From assembly GCA_009668015.1 (NCBI GenBank), contig WJYB01000002.1:124001-188000 (forward strand): 64,000 nt of DNA. The letters run 5' to 3'. Numbering within the stretch: the stretch's first letter is position 1; each line of letters begins with the position of its first letter. A model generated the notes under the pieces. That model was not told the origin of the DNA. It did not search any database and saw only the letters and a program-made list of their open reading frames with translations. Below are positions 39,911-48,526 of the stretch, piece by piece. The position numbers and the translations under genes were made by a program. This DNA comes from Enterobacteriaceae bacterium RIT714 (GTDB lineage: Bacteria > Pseudomonadota > Gammaproteobacteria > Enterobacterales > Enterobacteriaceae).

Positions 39911-41038
39911 ATGAAAGGCAAAATCATCCCGCTTAATTTTCTCACGCGTCAGGACAGTGAAACAGGACACGACGTGATACGGATGACGCCCCCGCACATC
40001 ATTTGCCACCGCAATTACTTCTACCAAAAGTGTTTCACTCAGGACGGCAGCAAAATTCTGTTTGGCGGCGCGTTCGAGGGGCACTGGAATTACTACCTGT
40101 TAGACATTGAACAGCAACACGCGACTCAGCTCACCGAAGGGGCTGGCGATAATACCTTTGGCGGTTTTTTATCGAGTGACGATAAATCGGTGTGGTACGT
40201 GAAAAACAGTCGCGAATTACGCCGCGTCTGCCTGGAGAGCTTCGAAGAACATGTGGTGTATGAGGTTGACGATGAATGGGTAGCCTACGGCACCTGGGTC
40301 GCCAATTCCGACTGTTCAAAACTGGTGGGCATTGAGATTAAAAAAAGCGACTGGCAGCCGCTGACCGACTGGAGTAAATTCCGCGCCTTTTACTTCACCC
40401 ACCCGGAATGCCGCCTGATTAATATTGATTTACACACCGGCGAGCAGAGCGTGATTTTGCAGGAGAAACGCTGGCTGGGACATCCGATTTATCGCCCGTT
40501 TGACGACAACACCGTCGCGTTTTGCCACGAAGGACCGCGCGATGCCATTGATGCCCGGATGTGGCTTATCAATCCGGACGGCAGCCATCTGCGTAAAGTG
40601 CGCCAGCATGCTCCGGGAGAGAGCTTTACTCACGAGTTCTGGGTTCCGGATGGTTCTGCGCTCTATTACGTCGCGCACAAAGAAAACGATCCGCAACGCT
40701 ATCTGTTCAGCGCCGATCCGCTGACGCTGGAAAACCGTGAGTTAATGGCGATCCCGCCGTGTTCGCATCTGATGAGTAACCATGACGGCTCGCTGATTGT
40801 CGGCGATGGCGCGCCGCATAATACCGGCGATATCAGCCTGAACGATCCGTTTATCTGGGTTTTTGATATCAATGCCGGGAGCCAGAAAGCCATTTGCCAG
40901 CACAATACCAGCTGGAAAGTGCTGGATGGCGACCGTCAGGTGACGCACCCGCATCCGTCATTTTCGCCCGATAATCAGTGGGTGTTGTATACCTCGGACG
41001 CAGAAGGGATGCCGGCGTTGTATTTGGCGCGAGTGTAA
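39911..41038 (+). CDS. ogl: Oligogalacturonate lyase (PL22), first copy
   Basis: A cytoplasmic lyase of 375 residues that splits digalacturonates and unsaturated oligomers into 5-keto-4-deoxyuronate. The seven-bladed propeller residues are intact: catalytic H241 in TFTHEFW-type context (ESFTHEFW), and metal ligands H286 (CSHLMSN), Q343, H346 and H348 (RQVTHPHPSF). It resembles the second copy at 44927 throughout but is clearly diverged. CCGGAG, directly behind the terminator tail, is its ribosome-binding site. Confidence 0.93.
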   Translation: MKGKIIPLNFLTRQDSETGHDVIRMTPPHIICHRNYFYQKCFTQDGSKILFGGAFEGHWNYYLLDIEQQHATQLTEGAGDNTFGGFLSSDDKSVWYVKNSRELRRVCLESFEEHVVYEVDDEWVAYGTWVANSDCSKLVGIEIKKSDWQPLTDWSKFRAFYFTHPECRLINIDLHTGEQSVILQEKRWLGHPIYRPFDDNTVAFCHEGPRDAIDARMWLINPDGSHLRKVRQHAPGESFTHEFWVPDGSALYYVAHKENDPQRYLFSADPLTLENRELMAIPPCSHLMSNHDGSLIVGDGAPHNTGDISLNDPFIWVFDINAGSQKAICQHNTSWKVLDGDRQVTHPHPSFSPDNQWVLYTSDAEGMPALYLARV

Positions 41039-41070
41039 AAAAAGCCCGGCAGGCGTAGCGCCACCGGGCA
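41037..41070 (-). terminator. Terminator behind araE (REP-like palindrome)
   Basis: On the minus strand the imperfect stem GCCCGGTGGCG / CGCCTGCCGGGC is followed by seven T residues. Its sequence also resembles the GC-rich palindromic units common between enterobacterial genes. Confidence 0.75.
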
Positions 41071-41077
41071 GCAATAA

Positions 41078-42493
41078 TCAGACCCCGATATTACGTAACT
41101 TTTCCCCCGCCATCAGCCTGCGCTCAATATGCTCCAGCGTGACATTTTTGGTTTCAGGAATGAGCCAGAAAGTGATGCCAATAAAGACGATATTGAGAAC
41201 GGTATAAAGCCAGAACGTTCCCGCGGCGCCGATAGAGTCGAGTAGCGTCAGGAAGGTGGCACCAATAATCATGTTGGATACCCAGTTCGTGGTCGTAGAA
41301 CAGGTAATACCGAAGTCACGGCATTTCAGAGGCTGAATTTCCGAGCACAGGATCCAAACCACCGGCGCAGCGCTCATCGCATAGCCCGCAATGCACATCA
41401 TGGTCATGCCGACGGAAAGCCACGAAAGGCTGCTGGATGCCGTGCCGTTATCGAACTGCATCAGGCAGTAACCCAGGATCAAAGTGCCAAGCGCCATTAC
41501 GCTAAAACCAATCTTCAGCGCTGGCTTACGGCCCGCTTTATCGACGGTAAAGACCGCAATAAACGTGGCGAACATAAAGGTCAGCCCCACCACCAGCGTG
41601 GCAACCATCTGCTGTTCGGTGGTGGTAAACCCGGCCATTTTAAAAATGCGCGGGGCGTAGTACATGATGATGTTCATTCCGGTAAACTGCTGCATCGCCT
41701 GCAACAACATGCCAAGAAACACCGCGCGACGCACATTACGATTCGCTTTAAACAGCGACCATCCCCCCTGTTTGAGCTTCAGGCTTTCGCGGATTTCGTT
41801 CAGCTCCTCGCGCGCCTTTTCGGAGGTATCACGCAGCATCCGCAGCACTTCTTCCGCCTCAACGTGCCGCCCTTTTTGCGCCAGCCAGCGTGGGCTGTTG
41901 GGGAGAAAAATCACCAGTACGATCAGTAATACGGCGGGGAGTGCCAGTACCCCAAGCATCGCGCGCCAGTTACCGCTATAGCTAAACCAGGTGTCCGAGA
42001 GGAAAGCCAACACAATCCCTAGCGTCACCATCAGCTGATACATGCTGATCATTTTGCCGCGCACATTTTCGCTGGCCATTTCGGAGAGATAGAGCGGCGC
42101 CGTATAGGAGGCAATCCCCACAGCCACGCCCAGTAAAACTCGCGCAAGCAATAATGCCTCCACTCCCGTGGCAAAAGCCGATCCGAGCGAGCCTGCCACA
42201 AACAGAATTGCCCCGACCATCAGGCTGTATTTTCGTCCAAGACGGAAAGAGAGCCAGCCGTTAAACAGCGCGCCGAGCGCAGCGCCAAGCATCATACTGC
42301 TCACCACCCACTCCTGCAGGCGATTGCTCAATGAAAAGTGATCGGTAATAAATGGGAGCGCACCGGCGATAACGCCAATGTCTAACCCAAACAGTAAACC
42401 GGCCACCGCAGCCGACACGGAAACGAATTGGTTCATTCGTCGGGTATCGCGAAGCGCGCGGGGCATTAGGGTCGAGTCATTGATAGATGTCAT
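41078..42493 (-). CDS. araE: Arabinose-proton symporter AraE
   Basis: A low-affinity L-arabinose/H+ symporter, 471 residues (472 in E. coli), with 12 membrane helices of the sugar porter family. Signatures are [14 protein letters not shown] in helix 1, the WLSFRLGRK loop, and [20 protein letters not shown] at the C-terminus, almost the E. coli sequence. It sits beside kduD as in E. coli. Confidence 0.97.
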   Translation of the reverse strand: MTSINDSTLMPRALRDTRRMNQFVSVSAAVAGLLFGLDIGVIAGALPFITDHFSLSNRLQEWVVSSMMLGAALGALFNGWLSFRLGRKYSLMVGAILFVAGSLGSAFATGVEALLLARVLLGVAVGIASYTAPLYLSEMASENVRGKMISMYQLMVTLGIVLAFLSDTWFSYSGNWRAMLGVLALPAVLLIVLVIFLPNSPRWLAQKGRHVEAEEVLRMLRDTSEKAREELNEIRESLKLKQGGWSLFKANRNVRRAVFLGMLLQAMQQFTGMNIIMYYAPRIFKMAGFTTTEQQMVATLVVGLTFMFATFIAVFTVDKAGRKPALKIGFSVMALGTLILGYCLMQFDNGTASSSLSWLSVGMTMMCIAGYAMSAAPVVWILCSEIQPLKCRDFGITCSTTTNWVSNMIIGATFLTLLDSIGAAGTFWLYTVLNIVFIGITFWLIPETKNVTLEHIERRLMAGEKLRNIGV

Positions 42494-42550
42494 TTTTTCC
42501 TGCCTGAACAGCGTAAGACGTTTAATGAAATTACGAGAAAGGCAAAAAAA

Positions 42551-42590
42551 GTGTCAGGCTGTAATACGTGAAGATATGGATTAATGAGCT
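42551..42590 (-). promoter_or_regulatory. AraC I1-I2 operator of araE
   Basis: Read leftwards, AGCTCATTAATCCATA is followed 16 bases later by CCTGACAC. This has the same layout as the araBAD I1-I2 sites (ATCCATA ... CCTGAC), to the base. A -10-like TAATTT lies 17 bases further downstream (42528-42533), again in the araBAD position. Confidence 0.72.
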
Positions 42591-42604
42591 GGCAGGCATC
42601 GTTC

Positions 42605-42620
42605 TGTGATGGACATTACA
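42605..42620 (-). promoter_or_regulatory. CRP site upstream of araE
   Basis: TGTGATGGACATTACA fits TGTGA-N6-TCACA with one change and lies 14 bp upstream of the AraC sites. This is the arrangement of arabinose promoters. Confidence 0.6.
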
Positions 42621-42758
42621 CTTTCAACTCAGGGTAAATAATCACCATTTATTATTAATACATTAATTTATAAGAAATAAAGTTGTGACTTGTACCCATG
42701 GTGCATTTTCACTATGGATTTTATGACTTTATGAATATGGACAAGCTGATTTTTTGGC

Positions 42759-42791
42759 AAAAAAAACCTCCGCACAGGGCAGAGGTTTTGC
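42759..42791 (-). terminator. Terminator behind kduD
   Basis: Read leftwards, AAACCTCTGC / GCGGAGGTTTT pair around a short loop and are followed by a T run. It begins about 15 bases after the kduD stop. Confidence 0.8.
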
Positions 42792-42806
42792 TGTTGGCGG
42801 CGGGAA

Positions 42807-43568
42807 TTAACGCGCCAGCCAGCCACCATCAACGGCCACGGTGTAACCATTGATATAGTCAGATGCCGGCGAGGCCAGGAACACAATCGGTCCCATCAGG
42901 TCGCTTGGCAGACCCCAACGACCCGCAGGGATACGCTCGAGAATTGCCGCGCTACGCTCTTCATCTGCACGCAACTGCTGGGTGTTATTGGTTGCCATGT
43001 AACCCGGTGCAATCGCATTGACATTGATATTGTGCTGCGCCCACTCGTTCGCCAGCAGACGGGTCACGCCCATAACGGCGCTTTTGGAAGCGGTGTACGA
43101 CGGTACGCGGATGCCACCCTGGAAAGAGAGCATGGAGGCGATGTTGATGATCTTGCCGCCGTTACCCTGTGCGATAAAGTGTTTTGCCGCCGCCTGAGAC
43201 ATAAAGAATACGCTCTTAATGTTCAGGTTCATGACGTCATCCCAGTCACGCTCGCTGAAGTTGATCGCGTCTTCACGACGAATCAGACCCGCGTTGTTCA
43301 CCAGCACATCAATATGACCAAACTCTGCCACTGCGCGATCCAGCAGCTCAGGGATCGCGTCAATTTTACGCAGATCGGCAGTCAGGCTCAGGAAACGACG
43401 ACCCAGCGCGGTGACACGCTCGATGGTTTCGGTCGGTTCAACGATGTTGATCCCAACGATGTCACAGCCCGCTTCAGCCAGACCTAACGCCATACCCTGG
43501 CCCAGACCGGTGTCACAACCGGTTACGACCGCTACTTTACCTTGCAGAGAAAATGCATCCAGAATCAT
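42807..43568 (-). CDS. kduD: 2-dehydro-3-deoxy-D-gluconate 5-dehydrogenase KduD
   Basis: KduD reduces 2,5-diketo-3-deoxygluconate to 2-keto-3-deoxygluconate with NAD(P)H. The 253 residues equal E. coli. It is a classical short-chain dehydrogenase: TGCDTGLGQG nucleotide loop (residues 16-25), NNAG, and the active-site serine and YTASK. It follows kduI by 63 bases. Confidence 0.96.
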   Translation of the reverse strand: MILDAFSLQGKVAVVTGCDTGLGQGMALGLAEAGCDIVGINIVEPTETIERVTALGRRFLSLTADLRKIDAIPELLDRAVAEFGHIDVLVNNAGLIRREDAINFSERDWDDVMNLNIKSVFFMSQAAAKHFIAQGNGGKIINIASMLSFQGGIRVPSYTASKSAVMGVTRLLANEWAQHNINVNAIAPGYMATNNTQQLRADEERSAAILERIPAGRWGLPSDLMGPIVFLASPASDYINGYTVAVDGGWLAR

Positions 43569-43631
43569 GTTTGTTCCTTTATCTTTCAGCGCCTGTCACG
43601 AACAGGCCAATTTATGCTTAACTGCCCGCGA

Positions 43632-44468
43632 CTAGCGCAGATCCTTAACAGCGACGTGGTCCATGTCATCAAAGACCTGGTTTTCACCGACCATACCCCA
43701 GATGAAGGTGTAGGCTTTGGTTCCAACGCCTGAGTGAATCGACCAGCTTGGTGAAATCACAGCTTGCTCGTTGTGCATCACGATGTGGCGAGTTTCTTGC
43801 GGCTGCCCCATCATGTGGAACACGCAGGCGTCTTCGTCCATATTGAAATAGAAGTACACTTCCATGCGGCGCTCATGGGTATGGCACGGCATGGTGTTCC
43901 ACAGGTTGCCCGGATCGAGTTCGGTCAGCCCCATGCTCAGCTGGCAGGTTTCCAGCACATCCGGAACAAAGTATTTGTTGATAGTGCGACGGTTACTGGT
44001 GAGATTGTCACCGAGCGTGACCGGAGAGACGTCCGCAGGCGTCACTTTTTTGGTCGGATAGGTAGTGTGAGCCGGTGCGCAGTTATAGTAGAACTTCGCC
44101 GGTTTGCTGCTATCAATGCTGGCGAACACCACTTCCTGCGCGCCTTTACCGACATACAGGGCATCGCGGTGGCCAATCTCAAAACACTGACCGTCAACGG
44201 TAATCGTGCCCGGACCGCCAATGTTAATCACACCCAGTTCACGACGCTCGAGGAAGTAGCTGACACCAAGCTGTTTGCCCACTTCACCACCCACGGACAC
44301 GGTCCTGGTGGTCGGCATGATGCCGCCGACGATGATGCGGTCGATGTGGCTGTACACCATGGTGTATTCATCAGCAACAAACACCTTCTCAACTAAAAAC
44401 TCTTCACGCAGCCCCTGAGTATCCAGTGTTTTGGCGTGCGCGCTGTGGATGCTTTGTCTGATGTCCAC
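43632..44468 (-). CDS. kduI: 5-dehydro-4-deoxy-D-glucuronate isomerase KduI
   Basis: KduI isomerises 5-keto-4-deoxyuronate to 2,5-diketo-3-deoxygluconate. The start is GTG at 44468 behind GGAGGTAAAT, giving 278 residues as in E. coli; the frame is open 25 codons further but this runs through a KdgR box. The zinc site is in [16 protein letters not shown] with a later histidine in PSWSIHSG. Confidence 0.95.
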   Translation of the reverse strand: MDIRQSIHSAHAKTLDTQGLREEFLVEKVFVADEYTMVYSHIDRIIVGGIMPTTRTVSVGGEVGKQLGVSYFLERRELGVINIGGPGTITVDGQCFEIGHRDALYVGKGAQEVVFASIDSSKPAKFYYNCAPAHTTYPTKKVTPADVSPVTLGDNLTSNRRTINKYFVPDVLETCQLSMGLTELDPGNLWNTMPCHTHERRMEVYFYFNMDEDACVFHMMGQPQETRHIVMHNEQAVISPSWSIHSGVGTKAYTFIWGMVGENQVFDDMDHVAVKDLR

Positions 44469-44510
44469 ATTTACCTCCAGAATTGGTCGTGCCCGAGGGC
44501 AAGGATAATT

Positions 44511-44597
44511 AACGAAACAACGTTCCGTTTTCTTTATGGGCACATAGTATCTTCTGAGAAATGGGTTTTCAATTACATTTAAAACGATGTTTCACTT
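44511..44597 (-). promoter_or_regulatory. Two KdgR boxes before kduI
   Basis: AACGAAACAACGTTCCGTTT (44511-44530) and TTTAAAACGATGTTTCAC (from 44578), both with arms close to GAAAC/GTTTC and a 3-base centre. They are 63-67 bp apart (centre to centre) and would straddle the kduID promoter. Confidence 0.7.
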
Positions 44598-44803
44598 TTT
44601 CTGCATCTTAATGACAGAAGTGTAGTTCGGATCACGATTGTTAAGAGTTGACGCTGGAGAGAAGATCGAAGCGAAAAAAACGGAAAACCATATTTATCAT
44701 AGTAAACAGTCAATTATAAAACCATTAAGATTTGACCGCTGAGAAAACATTCAGCGTTAAAAATCAAAGATAATCATCACTGTCGACAATAAATCTTACA
44801 AAG

Positions 44804-44841
44804 TGCGCCATCAGTCACACACATTGAAACGATGTTTTGAT
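44804..44841 (+). promoter_or_regulatory. CRP-like site and KdgR box before ogl2
   Basis: TGCGC-N6-TCACA (44804-44819) keeps a full right CRP half-site. Directly behind it CATTGAAACGATGTTTTGA (44823-44841) is a KdgR box. The 458-base gap between kduI and ogl2 thus holds control elements for both directions and no gene that I can see. Confidence 0.55.
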
Positions 44842-44926
44842 AATTTAACACTCAGTTTTTAACTTATCTTACATTCAGAATTGACTGCCGGAATCGTCTC
44901 CAGCCGTCAATATTAAGGAGCGCATC

Positions 44927-46102
44927 ATGGCTAAAGGTATGCGGGTCAAGCTGAACTATGACGTCAGCCGCGATCCGGATACAGGCGTGGAGATCACCCG
45001 CCTGACCCCACCGGAAGTAACCTGTCATCGTAACTACTTTTATCAGAAGTGCTTCTTTAATGATGGTAGCCACCTGCTGTTCGCCGGTGAGTTTGACGGT
45101 CACTGGAACTACTACCTGCTGGATCTGCAAAAAGCAGAAGCGGTGCAATTGACCGAAGGCGCGGGAGACAATACGTTTGGCGGCTTCTTATCCCCTGACG
45201 ATAAGTCCCTCTATTATGTCAAAAACGATCGCACCCTTCTGGAAGTGGATCTGCAGACGCTGGCCGAGCGCGAAGTGTATCGCGTTTCGGATGACTGGGT
45301 CGGCTACGGGACCTGGGTCGCAAACAGCGACTGCACCAAACTGGTGGGGATCGAGATTGCGAAGAGCGACTGGACGCCGCTGAACGACTGGAAGATTTTC
45401 CACGATTTCTTCCATAAAGGCCCGCACTGTCGTTTGCTGCGCGTTGATCTGAAAACAGGCGAAAGCGCCACGATCCACGAAGAGAAAAACTGGCTGGGCC
45501 ATCCGATTTATCGCCCGTTCGACGACAACACCATCGCCTTCTGTCACGAGGGTCCGCACGATCTGGTCGATGCGCGTATGTGGATGGTTAACGAAGACGG
45601 TAGCCACGTGCGTAAAGTCAAAGAGCACGCGGAAGGCGAAAGCTGCACGCACGAATTCTGGGTACCGAACGGCTCCGCGCTGGTTTATGTCTCTTATCTG
45701 AAAGGCAAACAGGGACGCACCATCTACAGCTTCAACCCGGATACCGGGGTGAACGAAGCGGTCATGCAAATGCCGGCCTGCTCGCACCTGATGAGCAACT
45801 TCGACGGCACACTGCTGGTAGGCGATGGCTCAGGGACGCCGGTGGACGTAAAAGACACCAGCGGTTATACGATCGATAACGACCCTTATCTTTATGCGTT
45901 TGATGTGGCGAAGAAAGCCTATTTCCGCATCGCCCGTCATGACACATCCTGGGCCACCGTGGCAAACAGCCGTCAGGTGACCCATCCGCATCCTTCCTTC
46001 ACCCCGGATGATAAAGCGGTACTGTTCAGTTCCGATAAAGATGGCAAACCGGCTCTCTATATCGCGAAACTCCCCGAGCAACCTGAAATGTTGCATGCAT
46101 GA
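44927..46102 (+). CDS. ogl: Oligogalacturonate lyase (PL22), second copy
   Basis: A 391-residue cytoplasmic lyase. The family's functional residues fall at H242 (ESCTHEFW), H287 (CSHLMSN), Q350, H353 and H355 (RQVTHPHPSF), the numbering reported for the Yersinia enterocolitica enzyme. This makes it the canonical Ogl, while the copy at 39911 is the divergent one. RBS AAGGAG lies 9 bases before the ATG. It has its own promoter with a KdgR box, and reads away from kduI. Confidence 0.95.
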   Translation: MAKGMRVKLNYDVSRDPDTGVEITRLTPPEVTCHRNYFYQKCFFNDGSHLLFAGEFDGHWNYYLLDLQKAEAVQLTEGAGDNTFGGFLSPDDKSLYYVKNDRTLLEVDLQTLAEREVYRVSDDWVGYGTWVANSDCTKLVGIEIAKSDWTPLNDWKIFHDFFHKGPHCRLLRVDLKTGESATIHEEKNWLGHPIYRPFDDNTIAFCHEGPHDLVDARMWMVNEDGSHVRKVKEHAEGESCTHEFWVPNGSALVYVSYLKGKQGRTIYSFNPDTGVNEAVMQMPACSHLMSNFDGTLLVGDGSGTPVDVKDTSGYTIDNDPYLYAFDVAKKAYFRIARHDTSWATVANSRQVTHPHPSFTPDDKAVLFSSDKDGKPALYIAKLPEQPEMLHA

Positions 46103-46132
46103 TTTAAGTTAGTGTTTCTGTAACTGGCCTTG

Positions 46133-46159
46133 CCCTCCTCCTGGGGGGCTTTTTTTTTG
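46133..46159 (+). terminator. Terminator behind ogl2
   Basis: GCCCTCC / GGGGGGC form a stem with a four-base loop, followed by nine T residues. Confidence 0.85.
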
Positions 46160-46195
46160 GCCGTGGTTTTGCAAATGACCGGCAAATAGCGGATA

Positions 46196-46230
46196 TAAAA
46201 AAGCCGGCTCATAAAGAGCCGGCTTTTTTT
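46196..46230. terminator. Bidirectional terminator between ogl2 and kdgM
   Basis: The perfect stem AGCCGGCTC / GAGCCGGCT with a short loop is flanked by A6 and T7. It ends kdgM transcription leftwards and backs up the ogl2 terminator rightwards. Confidence 0.88.
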
Positions 46231-46243
46231 GCAGAAATGGTTA

Positions 46244-46927
46244 TTAGAACGAGTAAGCTACGCCTAAACGGAAACGGGTCTGGCGCTCATCGGTTTCTTT
46301 TACGCCGACGTTACCCACTTCAACATACGGTGCCCAGTTTTTATCCCATTTGTATGCCAGCTTCGCATTATATTCGTTGGAATAGTCTTTGTTGTTATTA
46401 CGAATCATACCTTCTGAACTCTTCGCATAAACATAGTTCAGCTCGGTACGGAAATCGCCCATCACCCAACCCACCCACGCATCACCACGGTTTACTTTAT
46501 CGTCGTCTTTATTTGAGCTTGACGGGTAGCGGGTATATTCATAACGGTAACGCGCTGCAACGTAGAATCCACTGTCGAAGCTATATTGCAAATGTAAATT
46601 TGGCTTATAGATGGTACGGCTGTCGTTACTTTCAATCGTAAATGCCGGCGTCAATGCAATATTGTCATTTGCTTTCCAGCGCCAGCTGATCTGGTCTTCA
46701 TGGCCGTTACCCACAACGTCGGCAAAAGGCTGGTCAGCTTTGTCGCCGCCTGATTTCCATTTTGCTTCAACGGAAAAACCTAAGCCATTTGCGAAGCGAT
46801 GCGAGACAGAAACGCGGTCGGCGTTTGAGCCGCTATCAATATATTCGTGACGTAAATCAACGGTGACAGCCTGAGCAGCGAAAGACGCACCAACGAGAGA
46901 CGCAAGGACCAGAGATTTCTTTAACAT
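46244..46927 (-). CDS. kdgM: Oligogalacturonate-specific porin KdgM
   Basis: A monomeric outer-membrane beta-barrel for anionic oligosaccharides, 227 residues. The signal peptide MLKKSLVLASLVGASFAAQA is followed by VTVDLRHEYID, typical of mature KdgM. Alternating aromatic/polar strands run to a C-terminal phenylalanine (GVAYSF), the barrel assembly signal. The KdgR box upstream and the neighbouring ogl2 support the specific name. Confidence 0.9.
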   Translation of the reverse strand: MLKKSLVLASLVGASFAAQAVTVDLRHEYIDSGSNADRVSVSHRFANGLGFSVEAKWKSGGDKADQPFADVVGNGHEDQISWRWKANDNIALTPAFTIESNDSRTIYKPNLHLQYSFDSGFYVAARYRYEYTRYPSSSNKDDDKVNRGDAWVGWVMGDFRTELNYVYAKSSEGMIRNNNKDYSNEYNAKLAYKWDKNWAPYVEVGNVGVKETDERQTRFRLGVAYSF

Positions 46928-46941
46928 GAAAAAACCCTCAA

Positions 46942-46959
46942 TTAAAATAACGTTTCGTT
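46942..46959 (-). promoter_or_regulatory. KdgR box before kdgM
   Basis: Read leftwards, GAAAC-GTT-ATTTT lies within A/T-rich flanks, about 15 bases before the kdgM start. One arm is imperfect. AGTGA-N6-TCGTA near 47000 might be a weak CRP site. The rest of the gap to yqeF (to 47200) shows nothing else. Confidence 0.55.
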
Positions 46960-47202
46960 TTTATGGAATTGCATTTTATTTTTTAAATAACGACATTTTA
47001 GTGATCGAGATCGTAATTATTTGTTTCATTTTTTTTGGCAAGGATCGACGTGACAGGCATCAACAAACGCAGGGGTTTAAGGGTAAATTTCATGGTTAAG
47101 ATCACATAACGATCGCAGGCAGGAATAATGTGAAGCATCAGGAAATAACAGGAGGCATTAGAATGTACTGATAAGCGTAAAAATATAATTCTCTTCGCCC
47201 AT

Positions 47203-47227
47203 AAAAAAACCTCCGGTTAAGGAGGCT
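47203..47227 (-). terminator. Terminator behind yqeF
   Basis: Read leftwards, GCCTCC / GGAGGT stem with a six-base loop and seven T residues, some 26 bases after the yqeF stop. Confidence 0.85.
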
Positions 47228-47253
47228 TCTCGGGAAAACGTTTATGCTGCTGT

Positions 47254-48432
47254 CTATCTTTCGATCGCTAATGCCACTCCCTGCCCGCCGCCAATACACA
47301 ATGTCGCCAGACCTTTTCGTGCATTACGTTTCGTCATTTCGTGAACCAGAGAGACTAAAATACGACAGCCGGATGCGCCAATCGGATGACCAAGCGCAAT
47401 CGCACCCCCGTTCACATTCACCCGACGGGGATCCCACTCCAGCATTTTTCCCACCGACAGCGCCTGAGCTGCAAACGCTTCGTTAACTTCTATCAGATCG
47501 ACATCCTCAAGCTGCCAGCCGGCACGCTCCAGGCAGCGACGCGTGGCATACACCGGTGCGATCCCCATTAACGCCGGATCGACGCCCACGCTGGCAAACG
47601 CTTTGATACGCGCCAGCACCGGTAAATTAAGCTCTTCAGCTTTACTTTCGCTCATCATCATCACGGCGGCCGCGCCGTCATTAATAGAGGAGGCGTTACC
47701 CGCTGTCACCGAGCCCAGCGTTTCGAAAGCGGGATTGAGTTTCGCCAGCCCTTCAGCGCTGGCATCCGTGCGCGGTTGCTCATCGGTATCCACGATCAGC
47801 AGTTCGCCGTTTTGACGCTGTGTATTCACCGGCACAATCTCATCGCGAAAACGCCCGGAATCGATCGCCGCGCGCGCCTTTTGTTGAGAGCTCAGCGCAT
47901 AGTCATCCTGCAGCTCACGGCTGATACCGTACTCGCGCGCCAGATTCTCTGCCGTCACGCCCATATGATAATCATTGAACGCGTCCCAAAGTCCGTCGTG
48001 TACCAGGCTGTCAATCAGCTGGCTGTTGCCAAGTTGCGCGCCTGTGCGACTGTCGGTCAGAACATGCGGCGCGCGGCTCATGTTTTCCTGGCCGCCGGCA
48101 ATAATCACATCCGCTTCACCGCACTGAATCGCCTGTGTCGCCAGATGGAGAGCCTTTAGCCCCGAGCCGCATACGTCGTTAATGGTGATCGCCGAAACCG
48201 TGTTTGGCAGTCCGCCTTTCAGCGCTGCCTGACGCGCAGGGTTTTGCCCGGCGCCCGCGGTAAGCACCTGACCCAGGATCACTTCATCTATTTCGTGCGT
48301 GGCAATTCCGCTGCGCTCTACCAGCGCCTTAACGACCACGCTGCCCAGTTCAACCGCGGAATGGCGTGCCAGCGCGCCCTGGAAACAGCCGATAGCTGTA
48401 CGCAATGCCCCCACGATAACGACGTCTTTCAT
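47254..48432 (-). CDS. yqeF: Acetyl-CoA acetyltransferase YqeF
   Basis: A thiolase of 392 residues (393 in E. coli) that condenses two acetyl-CoA or cleaves acetoacetyl-CoA. The ATG at 48432 was chosen over a frame 17 codons longer. The nucleophile is C88 in NDVCGSGLKA, with the NGGAIALGHPIGASG histidine and the second cysteine in CIGGGQG. The physiological role of YqeF in E. coli is not clear. Confidence 0.94.
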   Translation of the reverse strand: MKDVVIVGALRTAIGCFQGALARHSAVELGSVVVKALVERSGIATHEIDEVILGQVLTAGAGQNPARQAALKGGLPNTVSAITINDVCGSGLKALHLATQAIQCGEADVIIAGGQENMSRAPHVLTDSRTGAQLGNSQLIDSLVHDGLWDAFNDYHMGVTAENLAREYGISRELQDDYALSSQQKARAAIDSGRFRDEIVPVNTQRQNGELLIVDTDEQPRTDASAEGLAKLNPAFETLGSVTAGNASSINDGAAAVMMMSESKAEELNLPVLARIKAFASVGVDPALMGIAPVYATRRCLERAGWQLEDVDLIEVNEAFAAQALSVGKMLEWDPRRVNVNGGAIALGHPIGASGCRILVSLVHEMTKRNARKGLATLCIGGGQGVALAIER

Positions 48433-48526
48433 CTGTACCTCTGCGCAAATTGACACCGCAGATAGTAGATGCATTGTTATCAACTATTAACGTAATTGTT
48501 TAAAAAAAGTGAGTTTAGTCACATGA

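Noticed and set aside
44469..44543. Upstream extension of kduI by 25 codons
   Set aside because: It would run through a KdgR box and adds residues absent from the family; the GTG at 44468 follows GGAGG.
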